31,211 bases of DNA from an uncultured Erysipelotrichaceae bacterium (GTDB taxonomy: Bacteria > Bacillota_I > Bacilli_A > RF39 > UBA660): contig CACZQV010000053.1 in the NCBI GenBank assembly GCA_902783435.1, forward strand, positions 1 through 31,211. Reading direction: 5' to 3'. The position numbers and the translations under genes are program-made. The notes under the pieces were generated by a model, which saw nothing but the letters and a program-made list of their open reading frames with translations, did not search any database and was not told the DNA's origin. Positions 6,730-15,400 of this stretch are shown piece after piece (positions within the stretch are counted from its first letter, which is position 1; the number at the start of each line of letters is the position of its first letter).

Positions 6730-6766
6730 ATTATATTAAGAAAGCAAAAATAAAACGACCGTTCGT
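6730..6766 (-). promoter_or_regulatory. Weak minus-strand promoter and palindrome ACGACCGTTCGT
   Basis: TATAAT on the minus strand (6735-6730) with no good -35 (TCGTTT at 17 bp). In that place sits ACGACCGTTCGT (6755-6766), a 12-base palindrome with one mismatched pair (10 of 12 positions symmetric) and unusually GC-rich for this region. It also lies just upstream of the rluB promoter on the plus strand, so a regulator bound there could affect both. The binding protein is unknown. Confidence 0.4.
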
Positions 6767-6789
6767 ATATAGCAATTTTAAATAAAATA

Positions 6790-6798
6790 TGTTATAAT
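6790..6798 (+). promoter_or_regulatory. Extended -10 promoter of rluB
   Basis: TGTTATAAT, an extended -10, with a poor -35 (TAGCAA at 17-bp spacing). It lies 34 bases before the rluB ATG. Confidence 0.6.
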
Positions 6799-6831
6799 TC
6801 ACTTCATGAAATGCCTATAGGAGGTGTCTAT

Positions 6832-7545
6832 ATGGAAAGATTACAAAAAGTTATCGCAGAAGCAGGTATTGCGTCACGTAGAAAAGCAGAAGAATTAATT
6901 GTAAAAGGAAAAGTAAAAGTAAATGGTAAAATAATTACTGAACTTGGTACTAAAGTAAATACAAGTGATGAAATAGAAGTAGATGGAAAACTAATAGAAA
7001 AAGAAACAAAAGAATATTATTTATTAAATAAACCAAGAGGAGTAATAACTTCAACTTCTGATGAAAAAGGAAGAAAAACAGTAGTAGATTTAATAAATAC
7101 TACTTCTAGAATATATCCAGTAGGAAGACTTGATTATGATACTACAGGAGCATTACTTCTAACTAATGATGGAGAATTTGCAAATATTCTAACTCATCCA
7201 AAAAATAAAATAGATAAAACATATCTAGCTAAACTAAATGGTATTATTAAAGGTGAACATATAAATAAATTAAAAGATGGAGTTATGTTAGATGATCAAT
7301 TAGTAAAACCAAGTAGAGTAAAATTAAAAAAAGTAAATCCTGAATCTAATTCATCTATGGTAGAAATAACTATCCATGAAGGTAAAAACCATGAAGTAAA
7401 AAGATTATTTGAATCAGTTGGTTTTTTAGTAGATAAACTAACAAGAGAAAGAATTTCTATATTTAACTTAGAAGGATTAAAATCAGGAGAATATAGAAAA
7501 CTAACTCCTAAAGAAGTACAAATAATATATTCTTATAAAAAATAA
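6832..7545 (+). CDS. rluB: rRNA pseudouridine synthase, RluB/RsuA family
   Basis: 237 aa. The N-terminal S4 RNA-binding domain (1-52) shows RLQKVIAEAGIASRRKAEELI. The catalytic domain has LLNKPRGVITS and RIYPVGRLDYDTTGALLLTNDG with the catalytic Asp101, then THPKNKIDKTYLAKL and EGKNHEVKRLFESVG. The family isomerises uridines in large-subunit rRNA helices; RluB-type specificity (U2605 region of 23S rRNA) is inferred from the family. The ATG at 6832 follows AGGAGGTG by 6-7 bases; an in-frame ATG at 6811 lies upstream of that site and is excluded. It is transcribed alone and faces the ferredoxin gene. Confidence 0.92.
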   Translation: MERLQKVIAEAGIASRRKAEELIVKGKVKVNGKIITELGTKVNTSDEIEVDGKLIEKETKEYYLLNKPRGVITSTSDEKGRKTVVDLINTTSRIYPVGRLDYDTTGALLLTNDGEFANILTHPKNKIDKTYLAKLNGIIKGEHINKLKDGVMLDDQLVKPSRVKLKKVNPESNSSMVEITIHEGKNHEVKRLFESVGFLVDKLTRERISIFNLEGLKSGEYRKLTPKEVQIIYSYKK

Positions 7546-7568
7546 AAAGAGCATAAGCTCTTTTTTTT
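7544..7568. terminator. Bidirectional terminator rluB / ferredoxin
   Basis: Stem AAAAAGAGC / GCTCTTTTT with loop ATAA, overlapping the rluB stop and followed by eight T; A-rich on the opposite side, so it can end both convergent genes. Confidence 0.9.
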
Positions 7569-7575
7569 GTATCGA

Positions 7576-7776
7576 TTATTTTTCTTCTTCAGTAACTTCT
7601 ACGATAGCTGAAGTAGGACAACTTTCAATAGCTTCCTTAACAGCATCTACTTTATCTTCAGTAACTTCTCCAACTACTTCACTTAATCCATCATCATTGA
7701 TATTGAATACACCTTCAGCAATTGCAGTACAAGCACCACAACCGATACAAGCATCTTGATTTACTTTGATTTTCAT
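7576..7776 (-). CDS. fer: Single-cluster [4Fe-4S] ferredoxin
   Basis: 66-aa electron carrier. Cluster ligands are C10-x2-C13-x2-C16 (ACIGCGAC) and C53-P (ESCPTSAI), the one-cluster pattern of Bacillus-type Fer; the missing second CxxCxxC shows it is not a 2[4Fe-4S] clostridial type. The middle is acidic, as usual. The ATG at 7776 follows AAGGGAG; an ATG six codons upstream lies before that site. It has its own promoter. Confidence 0.92.
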   Translation of the reverse strand: MKIKVNQDACIGCGACTAIAEGVFNINDDGLSEVVGEVTEDKVDAVKEAIESCPTSAIVEVTEEEK

Positions 7777-7799
7777 AAATAATCTCCCTTTCATATTTA

Positions 7800-7828
7800 A
7801 TTATATTTAAATTTAAAATCAATGTAAA
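7800..7828 (-). promoter_or_regulatory. Ferredoxin promoter
   Basis: On the minus strand TTTACA (5/6 to -35), 17 bases, then TATAAT, ending 24 bases before the ferredoxin ATG. Confidence 0.7.
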
Positions 7829-7840
7829 GAACTATTTTTT

Positions 7841-7852
7841 CTTTACGTAAAG
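7841..7852. promoter_or_regulatory. Perfect palindrome CTTTACGTAAAG
   Basis: Exact 12-base palindrome between the divergent ferredoxin and 7919 promoters, about 12 bases upstream of the ferredoxin -35 and 21 bases before the other -35. It could be an operator for either or both; no regulator is recognised. Confidence 0.4.
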
Positions 7853-7873
7853 TAGTCATTTAACATCTTTATA

Positions 7874-7902
7874 TTTATATAGTTGTATGCTAAACTTATA
7901 AT
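7874..7902 (+). promoter_or_regulatory. Promoter of the 7919 transcription unit
   Basis: TTTATA (4/6), 17 bases, TATAAT, with AAGGTG following near the start codon. Confidence 0.55.
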
Positions 7903-7918
7903 AAGAAGGTGAAAAGGT

Positions 7919-8851
7919 ATGAGAAGAATGGATCGTTATAGTGAAAATACTAATACATCTGGTTCTAGTAGAATAAGTAAAAATCAAGAATTATATCAGA
8001 ATTTTTCTACTAATTCTATATATACTAATATTACAGATGTAACTAATGCTAATGCCTATGAAATTAATAATAATAGAACTTCTCATACTACAAGAGAAGA
8101 ATATCAAAATTTAAGAAAATTCCAAGATGTAGAACCACTACCAAGAAGTAAAAAAGAATTAGAAGATGTAAACTACTTATATCAAAGAAAAGAAAACAAA
8201 GTATATGATATAAATAGTGTCTTAGAAGAAGCTAGAAAGAATAAAGAAAAAGATGCATTAGAAGAAAAAAGAAAATTAAAAAATAATGCTTATAATATTC
8301 TATCTGGTAAAAATAAAGAAGCATTAGAAAAATATAGAGAAGAAAAGAAAAAAAGATTAACTACTCCTGAAGAAGAAGAAATAAGAGAACTTATTGATAC
8401 AATAGCATCTAAAACTTTAGCAGGAGAAATAGATAAAGCTACAAGTGTAGATTTGCTTTCAGATCTTATGGCTACAAATGTTCTTGACAAAGTAGATCCT
8501 CAAAAAGTAGATGAACCAACAATTACAGAAGTAGTAGAAGTAACAGAAGAAGTAGTAAGTGATGAAGATAAAATAGATGAAAAATTATCCTTATCAAAAG
8601 AAATACTAGATAATGAACAAGTAAAAAAATTAAATGATACTGCTACAGGTAATTTATCTATTAAAGAACAATTTGAAAAGAAAGATGATGATTTCTATAC
8701 AAGAAGTATGGATTTATCAGATAAAGATTTTAACTTAACTGATGATTTTAAAGATAAACCATTACCAGTAATAGTAAAAATATTAATATTCTTATTAGTA
8801 ATCGCAGTAGTAGCCGCAACTGTTTATTTCATACATCAAAAAATAATGTAA
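7919..8851 (+). CDS. Acidic, tail-anchored membrane protein of unknown function
   Basis: 310 aa. The N-terminal ~280 residues are hydrophilic and would be cytoplasmic. They comprise a Ser/Asn/Thr-rich stretch (1-60), a Lys/Glu-rich helical region likely to form coiled coil (about 80-155, with many EEARKNKEK-type repeats), and an acidic segment rich in Val/Glu/Asp (185-230). One membrane helix follows near the C-terminus (about 284-305, IVKILIFLLVIAVVAATVYF), leaving a few residues outside. No known family is recognised. The start follows GAAGGTG; a second ATG three codons on is possible. It is 13 bases from the TasA-like gene and probably co-transcribed, so a link to surface-protein assembly is possible but unproven. 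Confidence 0.7.
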   Translation: MRRMDRYSENTNTSGSSRISKNQELYQNFSTNSIYTNITDVTNANAYEINNNRTSHTTREEYQNLRKFQDVEPLPRSKKELEDVNYLYQRKENKVYDINSVLEEARKNKEKDALEEKRKLKNNAYNILSGKNKEALEKYREEKKKRLTTPEEEEIRELIDTIASKTLAGEIDKATSVDLLSDLMATNVLDKVDPQKVDEPTITEVVEVTEEVVSDEDKIDEKLSLSKEILDNEQVKKLNDTATGNLSIKEQFEKKDDDFYTRSMDLSDKDFNLTDDFKDKPLPVIVKILIFLLVIAVVAATVYFIHQKIM

Positions 8852-8864
8852 AAAGGGATGAACT

Positions 8865-10262
8865 ATGATGAGAAAAAATTATAGAAAGAAAAAATTTAAT
8901 AAGAAAAGAAAAAGTACTTATAAAATATTCTTTCTTATTTTAGTTGGTATGACTGTAGGATTTGCCGCAATCAATACAACACTACAATTAATAGGTACTT
9001 TAAATATTTCAAGAACTACATGGGATATTCATTTTGAAAATCCAACTAAAACAGGTGGAGTAAACGCAACTAAAGAAGTAGCATTAAAAGAAAATGATAA
9101 TACTACAGTAGAATATCAAGTTAAATTAACAAATCCAGGAGACTATTATGAATTTACAGTAGATGCTAAAAATGATGGAACAATAGATGGTATGATTACA
9201 AATATTTCAAACAAAGTATATGAAAATAATGTAGAAGTAAATCCTACATATTTAGAAAGTACAATAACATACTCTGATGGAAAAACTATAGAAAATAATC
9301 ATTTACTAGCAGCAGGTAGAAAAGAAACATATAAAGTAAAAGTACAATATAAAACTGGTCTAGCAGCAGACCAATTACCAGATCAAGAAAAAACATATAA
9401 CTTTAGATTTACAGTAACATACATGCAAGCAGATGAAAATGCAACTCCTGTAAGATTTGATTTTGAGACTGCATCATGGGATGATATAATAACTGCATAT
9501 CAAAATAATCCACAAGATTTACAACAATCAATGGAGAATTGCACAACAAAAGAAGTAGAACTAGACTTAGATAATGATGGAACAGCTGAGACAACAGCAC
9601 ATTTAAGAATAGCAAACATATCAACTCCAAGTGAATGTAGTACTCAAGGCTTCTCACAAACTGCATGTGGACTAGTACTAGAATTTGCAGATACAATCAC
9701 AAGACATAGAATGAATCCATATGTATCAGGAGATACAACAACAGTAGGAGCAAATACTAAAGGTGGATGGGAATATAGTGATATGAGAGCTTATCTAAAT
9801 AGCACAACATATGCATATGAAAATATAGACTATTCTACAAGTGGAATATATAATGCACTACCAAGTGAATTAAAAAATAAAATAATAGATACAAGAGTAG
9901 TATCAGGACACAATAGCAATGATACAACAAACTTCACCACAACTGATAAATTATATTTATTATCACCACATGAAGTATTTGAAGATGATGATGGTGATAT
10001 AAGTGAAGGAATGGATTATTGGGATACATCTTATAATAATACAAGACAACTAGATTATTATAAAGCAAAAGGAGTAACATCATCTGCTTACTCAGGGGCT
10101 ATTAAAAAGAATTTAAGTGGATCAAAATATTATTGGTGGCTCCGCTCGGCTTTTTCTGATAGTAGCGAAGATTTCTTCTTTGTGAATGGCAACGGTGACT
10201 GGGCTGACATCAATATTACTAGTAATCCTCTCGAAGTGTCTCCAGCTTTCCGAATTGCATAA
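8865..10262 (+). CDS. TasA/camelysin-like surface protein with DUF6273-like C-terminal domain; candidate DGR target
   Basis: 465 aa. A basic N-terminus and hydrophobic segment (about 22-45, IFFLILVGMTVGFAAINTTL) form a SipW-type export signal. Next comes a beta-rich module (46-190) with TTWDIHFENP, NPGDYYEFTVDAKNDG and a final FRFTVTYMQ, the layout of TasA/camelysin proteins. The C-terminal module (about 195-465) has GGWEYSDMRAYLNS, TTDKLYLLSPHEVF, YYWWLRSA and ends SPAFRIA, as in DUF6273-type domains. Codons 430-456 differ sharply from the rest of the gene (see the separate entry). Likely displayed on the cell surface; ligand unknown. AAAGGGATG precedes the ATG; a second ATG follows directly. 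Confidence 0.8.
   Translation: MMRKNYRKKKFNKKRKSTYKIFFLILVGMTVGFAAINTTLQLIGTLNISRTTWDIHFENPTKTGGVNATKEVALKENDNTTVEYQVKLTNPGDYYEFTVDAKNDGTIDGMITNISNKVYENNVEVNPTYLESTITYSDGKTIENNHLLAAGRKETYKVKVQYKTGLAADQLPDQEKTYNFRFTVTYMQADENATPVRFDFETASWDDIITAYQNNPQDLQQSMENCTTKEVELDLDNDGTAETTAHLRIANISTPSECSTQGFSQTACGLVLEFADTITRHRMNPYVSGDTTTVGANTKGGWEYSDMRAYLNSTTYAYENIDYSTSGIYNALPSELKNKIIDTRVVSGHNSNDTTNFTTTDKLYLLSPHEVFEDDDGDISEGMDYWDTSYNNTRQLDYYKAKGVTSSAYSGAIKKNLSGSKYYWWLRSAFSDSSEDFFFVNGNGDWADINITSNPLEVSPAFRIA
10134..10262 (+). other. Compositionally distinct 3' patch, variable-region-like (DGR)
   Basis: From the TGGTGG codons to the stop the DNA turns GC-richer, with codons (CTC CGC TCG, GGC, GAC, ATC) rare in the neighbours. 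In residues 430-456, 24 of 27 codons end in T or C; the exceptions are GAA, GTG and TGG. Elsewhere in this gene third positions are mainly A or T with A common. A run of NNY codons framed by constant WWLRSA and VSPAFRIA is what adenine mutagenesis of AAC/AAT codons in a DGR template gives. The homologous end of the paralog at 19358 uses A-ending codons and lacks this pattern. No reverse transcriptase or template copy is in the window. Confidence 0.5.
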
Positions 10263-10402
10263 AAATGTAAAGTAATGTAAATTTAAAGCTAACGACGAGT
10301 TAGATAGAAGTAGAGACAAGACCGATCTTCAATATTTTTGAATAGACCAGCTCCGAATGAAAATGAGGACAGTCCCAAAATATGGAAGACAAAGAGAATA
10401 CA
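10263..10402 (+). other. Non-coding segment with small hairpins after the variable patch
   Basis: 140 bases without an ORF and less AT-rich than other spacers here. It contains a CTAAC / GTTAG hairpin with loop GACGA (about 10292-10306) and a TTCAA / TTGAA hairpin with loop TATTT. Hairpins directly after the variable region are required for retrohoming in the Bordetella phage DGR; the analogy is inference. It could also be a plain 3' UTR. Confidence 0.35.
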
Positions 10403-10440
10403 ACATTGAAGTCGAATTTGACTTCAATGTTTTTATTTTT
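10403..10440 (+). terminator. Strong Rho-independent terminator
   Basis: Perfect 11-bp stem ACATTGAAGTC / GACTTCAATGT with loop GAATTT, then a T-rich tail. Ends the 7919-8865 unit about 140 bases after the last stop codon. Confidence 0.92.
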
Positions 10441-10483
10441 TTGAAATTTTACCAAATTAAATAATTGAAAAGAATTGTAAGTT

Positions 10484-10530
10484 GAATTTTAAATTTTCAC
10501 TAAGTGGATTATTAAAATTCATCTTTTTTT
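10484..10530 (+). terminator. Possible second terminator or attenuator
   Basis: GAATTTTAA (10484-10492) can pair with TTAAAATTC (10512-10520), with a small CAC/GTG hairpin inside, followed by ATC and seven T. All but the inner hairpin is A-T, so it is weak. It lies before the YhcG-like gene. The rest of 10441-10556 shows nothing further. Confidence 0.35.
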
Positions 10531-10556
10531 ATGTATGAAATTTAATTATGCTTGGT

Positions 10557-10585
10557 TTGTATTAGTTTTTCTTTTGTTGTATATT
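10557..10585 (+). promoter_or_regulatory. Probable promoter of the YhcG-like gene
   Basis: TTGTAT, 17 bases, TATATT. Its position means that the apparent hydrophobic codons from 10535 onward would be promoter DNA rather than a translated leader. Confidence 0.4.
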
Positions 10586-10609
10586 GTTGCAGCAAAAGGA
10601 GATGATTGT

Positions 10610-11494
10610 TTGAATTATTATGAATCAATAAAACAAGAATTTATAAATAATGAAATTAATAGAAAAGTGAAGAATTATTCTATTAATAAAAGTGATTTAA
10701 ATACTTATTATAATGTAGGTAAAATGTTAATAGAAGCAGGTAAACATTATGGAGAAGGAATAATAAAAGAATATTCTAATAAACTAACAAAAGAACTAGG
10801 AAAAGGATATAGTAAAAGAAATTTATGGCTAATGGTTAAATTTTATAACTTAAAAGAAAAAATGCAGACAATGTCTGCACAATTATCATGGTCTCATTAT
10901 TGTGAATTATTATCTATAGATTCTTTAGAAATAATTAAATATTATATTAGTCTCACTGAAAAGAATAATTTATCAGTAAGAGAGTTAAGAAGTAGAATAA
11001 AATCAAATGAATATGAAAGGTTACCTGAATCTACTAAGAATAAACTAATAAGTAAAGATGAAATAAGTATAGAAGATAATATCAAAAATCCTATTCTAAT
11101 TAAAAATAACAATAATGAAATAATAAGTGAAAAAGTACTTCAAAAACTAATACTAGAAGATATTACTAATTTTATGAAAGAATTAGGAGAAGGTTATTCA
11201 TTTATTGATTATGAATATAAGATTAAAATAGGAGATAGTTATAATTACATTGATTTGTTACTCTTTAATATTAAATTTAATTGTTATGTAGTAATAGAAT
11301 TAAAAATTACTGAATTAAAGAAAGAGTATATAGGTCAAATTGAAGTATATATGAACTATATTGATAATAATTTAAAAGGTATAAATAATGATAAAACAAT
11401 AGGTATTATTATATGTAGAAAAGATAATAAATTTATAATGGAATATTGTAGTGATAAAAGAATTCTTTCTAGAGAATATAAATTGATAAAATAA
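10610..11494 (+). CDS. YhcG-type (DUF1016) PD-(D/E)xK nuclease
   Basis: 294 aa from a TTG codon at 10610, chosen because GGAG lies 8 bases before it and the homologous part starts there. The open frame continues back to an ATG at 10535 but encodes a signal-like stretch foreign to the family. The N-terminal domain (1-150) has TYYNVGKMLIEAGKHYGEGII and GYSKRNLWLMVKFY, LSWSHYCELLS. The C-terminal nuclease fold has D215 (YNYIDLLLF) and E230-x-K232 (VVIELKI), then GQIEVYMNYID, all fitting PD-(D/E)xK. It stands alone without hsd or other restriction genes. Family members are putative nucleases; the substrate is unknown. Confidence 0.85.
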   Translation: MNYYESIKQEFINNEINRKVKNYSINKSDLNTYYNVGKMLIEAGKHYGEGIIKEYSNKLTKELGKGYSKRNLWLMVKFYNLKEKMQTMSAQLSWSHYCELLSIDSLEIIKYYISLTEKNNLSVRELRSRIKSNEYERLPESTKNKLISKDEISIEDNIKNPILIKNNNNEIISEKVLQKLILEDITNFMKELGEGYSFIDYEYKIKIGDSYNYIDLLLFNIKFNCYVVIELKITELKKEYIGQIEVYMNYIDNNLKGINNDKTIGIIICRKDNKFIMEYCSDKRILSREYKLIK

Positions 11495-11554
11495 GGTCCT
11501 TTTTCTTTACTATAAAATGTCTTTTATGATATTATTATTATGGTGATGAAGTAT

Positions 11555-12394
11555 ATGAACACTAAATTTATAGTTAATGATTATATATTAATATGGAATT
11601 TATTATTTGGAGCTAGTGTATCTGAGTCTGTACATAAAATGAAACAAAAAATATGGGATACATATAAGTTAGAATATAATGCCATGTTTAAAGATAAAGA
11701 TGAAATATTAAAAGATTATAAAAACTTTATTCCTGATAATGATATTATTTATAATATTTTATTAGAGTCTAAAGAATATGAAAAAATAAAAAAGAATGTT
11801 GAAAAATATAGATTAGAAGTAATGCAAGTATGGGATAAAAATAAAAAAGAAAATGAAAATCTTATTAAGAATATCGTACGTAAAAAATTGCCTGCATATA
11901 CTATGTTTGTCGTTAATAAAGAATTAAATATTATTGATTATAATGAAGGTAACAAAATTATTTTAGGACGAGAAATAGATAAAAAAGAACCATTAAGAAT
12001 CTTGTTTGAAATACATATGACTATAGCGAAAAATAATTTGAAAAGGTATAAGGAAGAATTTGAACCATTTAAAAAAGCTATAGTAGAACTTGCAATTTTA
12101 AATGAGTTTGGCACAAGACTTAGTGGAAGAAGCTGTTACCAAAGTGGTACACCATCTCTATTACCATTAAAAAGGTGGTTATACCCATATTGGTTAATGT
12201 ATTTAGGAATTCCTAAAGAACAATTTGATGAATATATGACTAGAGATAAGATTGTATTTGACAAAGAAAAATATGCATATGAAAAAGAATTAAAGAAAAT
12301 GGATATCGAAGAATTCATTGAATTTTGTATTAGAAATAGAAGATATATTGTAAGAGAAGTAAAGGATAAAAAGATAGAAGAAGAAATACTATAA
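11555..12394 (+). CDS. Protein of unknown function before polC
   Basis: 279 aa from the ATG at 11555, placed 7 bases after GGTGATG; two in-frame ATGs upstream overlap that site. No signal peptide, membrane helix or catalytic motif is evident. The protein is largely helical and Lys/Glu-rich, with a distinctive conserved-looking block near residues 180-225 (NEFGTRLSGRSCYQSGTPSL then RWLYPYWLMYLGIP). I do not recognise the family. It ends 22 bases before polC and may be co-transcribed with it; a possible promoter is TTTACT-18-TATTAT just upstream. Confidence 0.7.
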   Translation: MNTKFIVNDYILIWNLLFGASVSESVHKMKQKIWDTYKLEYNAMFKDKDEILKDYKNFIPDNDIIYNILLESKEYEKIKKNVEKYRLEVMQVWDKNKKENENLIKNIVRKKLPAYTMFVVNKELNIIDYNEGNKIILGREIDKKEPLRILFEIHMTIAKNNLKRYKEEFEPFKKAIVELAILNEFGTRLSGRSCYQSGTPSLLPLKRWLYPYWLMYLGIPKEQFDEYMTRDKIVFDKEKYAYEKELKKMDIEEFIEFCIRNRRYIVREVKDKKIEEEIL

Positions 12395-12416
12395 TACTTT
12401 TGACAGGGGGATTATT

Positions 12417-15400
12417 ATGGACGATAAAATTAAAGTGCTACTAGATAGAATTAATATTGATGAGAACTCTTATCAATATTTTAATAATGCTAAAATAAGT
12501 AAGATTAAAGTTAATTCTAAAATAGATAGTTGGTTAGTTTTTATCGAAATAGATGATTTATTACCTGTTGAAGTATATAGAGAATTAGAAGAAAAGAAAA
12601 TGGCTCTAGATAAGAATGCATCTAGTATAGAGTTTATTTTTGATGTTAAAAATTTTGATATAGAAAAGTATTTAGAATATTATAAGTACTTATTAACTAC
12701 TTTAAAGAAAGATTTAAGAGTATTAGAAATATATGAAGATTGTATGAGAATAGAAAATGAATTTCTAGTACTTATAGTATCTACTCCAGTAGAAAAGAAA
12801 AAATTAGATAATTGTTTAGATAAGATAAATCATTTTTATAAATGTTTAGGTTATAAATTTAATATAGAAGTAGTAGTTAGACATGAAGAAAATGTCTTAG
12901 AAGAAATACAAAAAGAATTAGAAAATGTAGAATTACCTAAAGTTGATACTAAGAAAAAAGTAGTAGAAGAAAAACCTGCTGAAAAGAAATATAACAGAAG
13001 AGAAGCAAAAGATCCTAATAATGTTATAGGTAGAGGTATAAAAGAAGATCCTATTAAGATAAAAACTATTATAGGAGAAGATCCTAATGTAGTAATTGAA
13101 GGTAAAGTATTTGGTGTTGATTTCTTTGAATCTACTAAGACTGATTTTAAGATTATTACTTTAAAAGTAACTGATTTTACAGATAGTATTTATTGTAAGG
13201 TATTTGTAAGAGAAGAAGAGGAATATAAAAGACTTAGTAAAGAATTAAAACCAGGTAATTGGTATAAGATTAGAGGTTATACTAAAACTGATCAATTTTC
13301 TAATAATGAATTAGTACTTAATGCTAGAGATATAATATTAATAGATAAAAAAGAAAGTAGTGTAGAAGATACTGCTGAAGTAAAAAGAGTTGAACTACAT
13401 TGTCATACTAAAATGAGTCAAATGGATGGAGTAGCAGATGAATGCGATGTAGTTAAAACTGCTATGGGATTTGGAATGAATGCAGTAGCTATTACTGATC
13501 ATAATGGAGTACAAGGTTTTCCACATGTATTTGGTATGGTAACTGGATATAATAAGAAACTAGAAGAGGGACAAAAACCTTTTAAAGCAATTTATGGTGC
13601 AGAACTTGTTATGATAGATGATGCTGTTGATATTGTAGTTCGTCCTAATGATTCTGTTATGTTAGAAGATGAATTTGTTGTATTCGACTTTGAAACAACA
13701 GGATTTAATGCCGGTGGTGCAGATTCAATTATTGAAATTGGTGCTGTTAAATTAAAAGATGGAATGATTGTTGATAGATTTGATGAGCTTATTAATCCAG
13801 GAAGACCTCTTCCACAAAAGATTGTAGAGTTAACTAACATTACTGATCAAATGTTAGAAGATAAAGATACAGAAGAAAATGCTGTTAAAAGATTTATTGA
13901 ATGGTTTGGAGAAGCTCCAATGGTTGCCCATAATGCAAAGTTTGATGTATCTTTCTTAGAGATGGCATATAAAAAATATAATTTAGGTACATTTACAAAT
14001 CCTGTAATAGATACCTTAGAACTTTCAAGAACATTAGATAATACTTATGCAAGACATAGTTTAAGTGCATTAGTTAAACGTTATGATGTACCTTGGGATG
14101 AAACTGCTCACCATAGAGGAGATTATGATGCTGAAGGTACTGCCTTAGTATTTTATAAAATGTTAAAGAAATTAGATAATGCTAATATATCTAAAATGAA
14201 TGAATTAGATAAATTAGTATCTAAAGATGAAATTCATAAATATGGTCGTGCTCATCATATTAATCTACTTGTTAAAAATAAAGTTGGATTAAAGAATTTA
14301 TTCAAATTAGTATCGCTTGCTAATACGACTTATTTATATAAAACTCCTAGAATACTACGTAGTGTTGTTGAAGAACATCGTGATGGATTATTAGTAGGTA
14401 GTGGATGCTACGAGTCAGAGGTTTTTACCATGGCTAAAAGTAAAAGTGATGATGAATTATCCAATATTATTAGATTCTATGATTATGTAGAAGTACAACC
14501 AATAGAGTGTTATGATCATTTAATTCAAACAGGAGATTTCGCAACTAAAGTAGAAGTAGCTGCTAATATTGAAAAGATTGTTAGAGTAACTGAAGAAGCT
14601 GGAAAAATAATAGTTGCGACAGGTGATGTTCATCACCTAAAACGAGAAGATAAAATATATCGTGAAATTATTGTTAATCAAAAAGTTCCAGGTGGAGGAC
14701 GTCATCCTCTAGCTAAAAATAATATAAAAGAAATTCCTTCAAATCATTTTAGAACTACTAATGAAATGTTAGAAGACTTTGATTTCTTAGGTGCAGATAA
14801 AGCTTATGAAATAGTTGTTACTAATACTAATAAAGTTGCAGATATGTGTGAAATAGTAGAAGTTATTCCTGATACTGGTGGAATTCCTTTCTCACCTCGT
14901 GTTAAAGCAGATGATGGAGAAAGTTACTTAGACTGTCCAGTTGTTGTAACTGACCTTGTTTATACAAAGGCAGCTCTTTGGTATGGTGATCCATTACCAT
15001 ATTCAATTGAAGAGAGAATTGCGACAGAGTTATATGGAGATATAGTTTATCGTATAATTAAAGAAGATTTAGAAAAAGAAAACTTATCAGATGAAGAATT
15101 TAATAAAAAGTCTCATAAAGTGTTACATGATACACTTTTAAAAGGAAAAGATGAAGTAGTTAAATTTGTATCAGAGTATGTTAAGAAAACTAGTGAAGAA
15201 GAACTAGATGAAAAAGGATTAGAGAAAGCAACTAAAAAAGCATTAGGTGGAGTTATTGGTGGAGGATTCGATCCAATTTATTTAATTGCTCAAAGACTTG
15301 TTAAACACTCTAATGATGAAGGATATTTAGTTGGTTCCCGTGGTTCTGTAGGATCATCTTTCGTTGCTACGATGATGGGTATCACTGAAGTTAATCCCCT

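Noticed and set aside
7576..7794. Longer ferredoxin start (MKGRLF...)
   Set aside because: The ribosome binding site AAGGGAG lies inside that extension and fits the ATG at 7776.
9409..9696. 95-codon minus-strand ORF rich in Leu and His
   Set aside because: It mirrors the Gln/Asp/Asn-rich codons of the TasA-like gene; composition is typical of a shadow frame.
10535..10609. Signal-peptide-like hydrophobic extension of the YhcG-type nuclease
   Set aside because: GGAG sits 8 bases before an in-frame TTG at 10610, a promoter-like pair (TTGTAT-17-TATATT) lies inside the extension, and the family is cytoplasmic.
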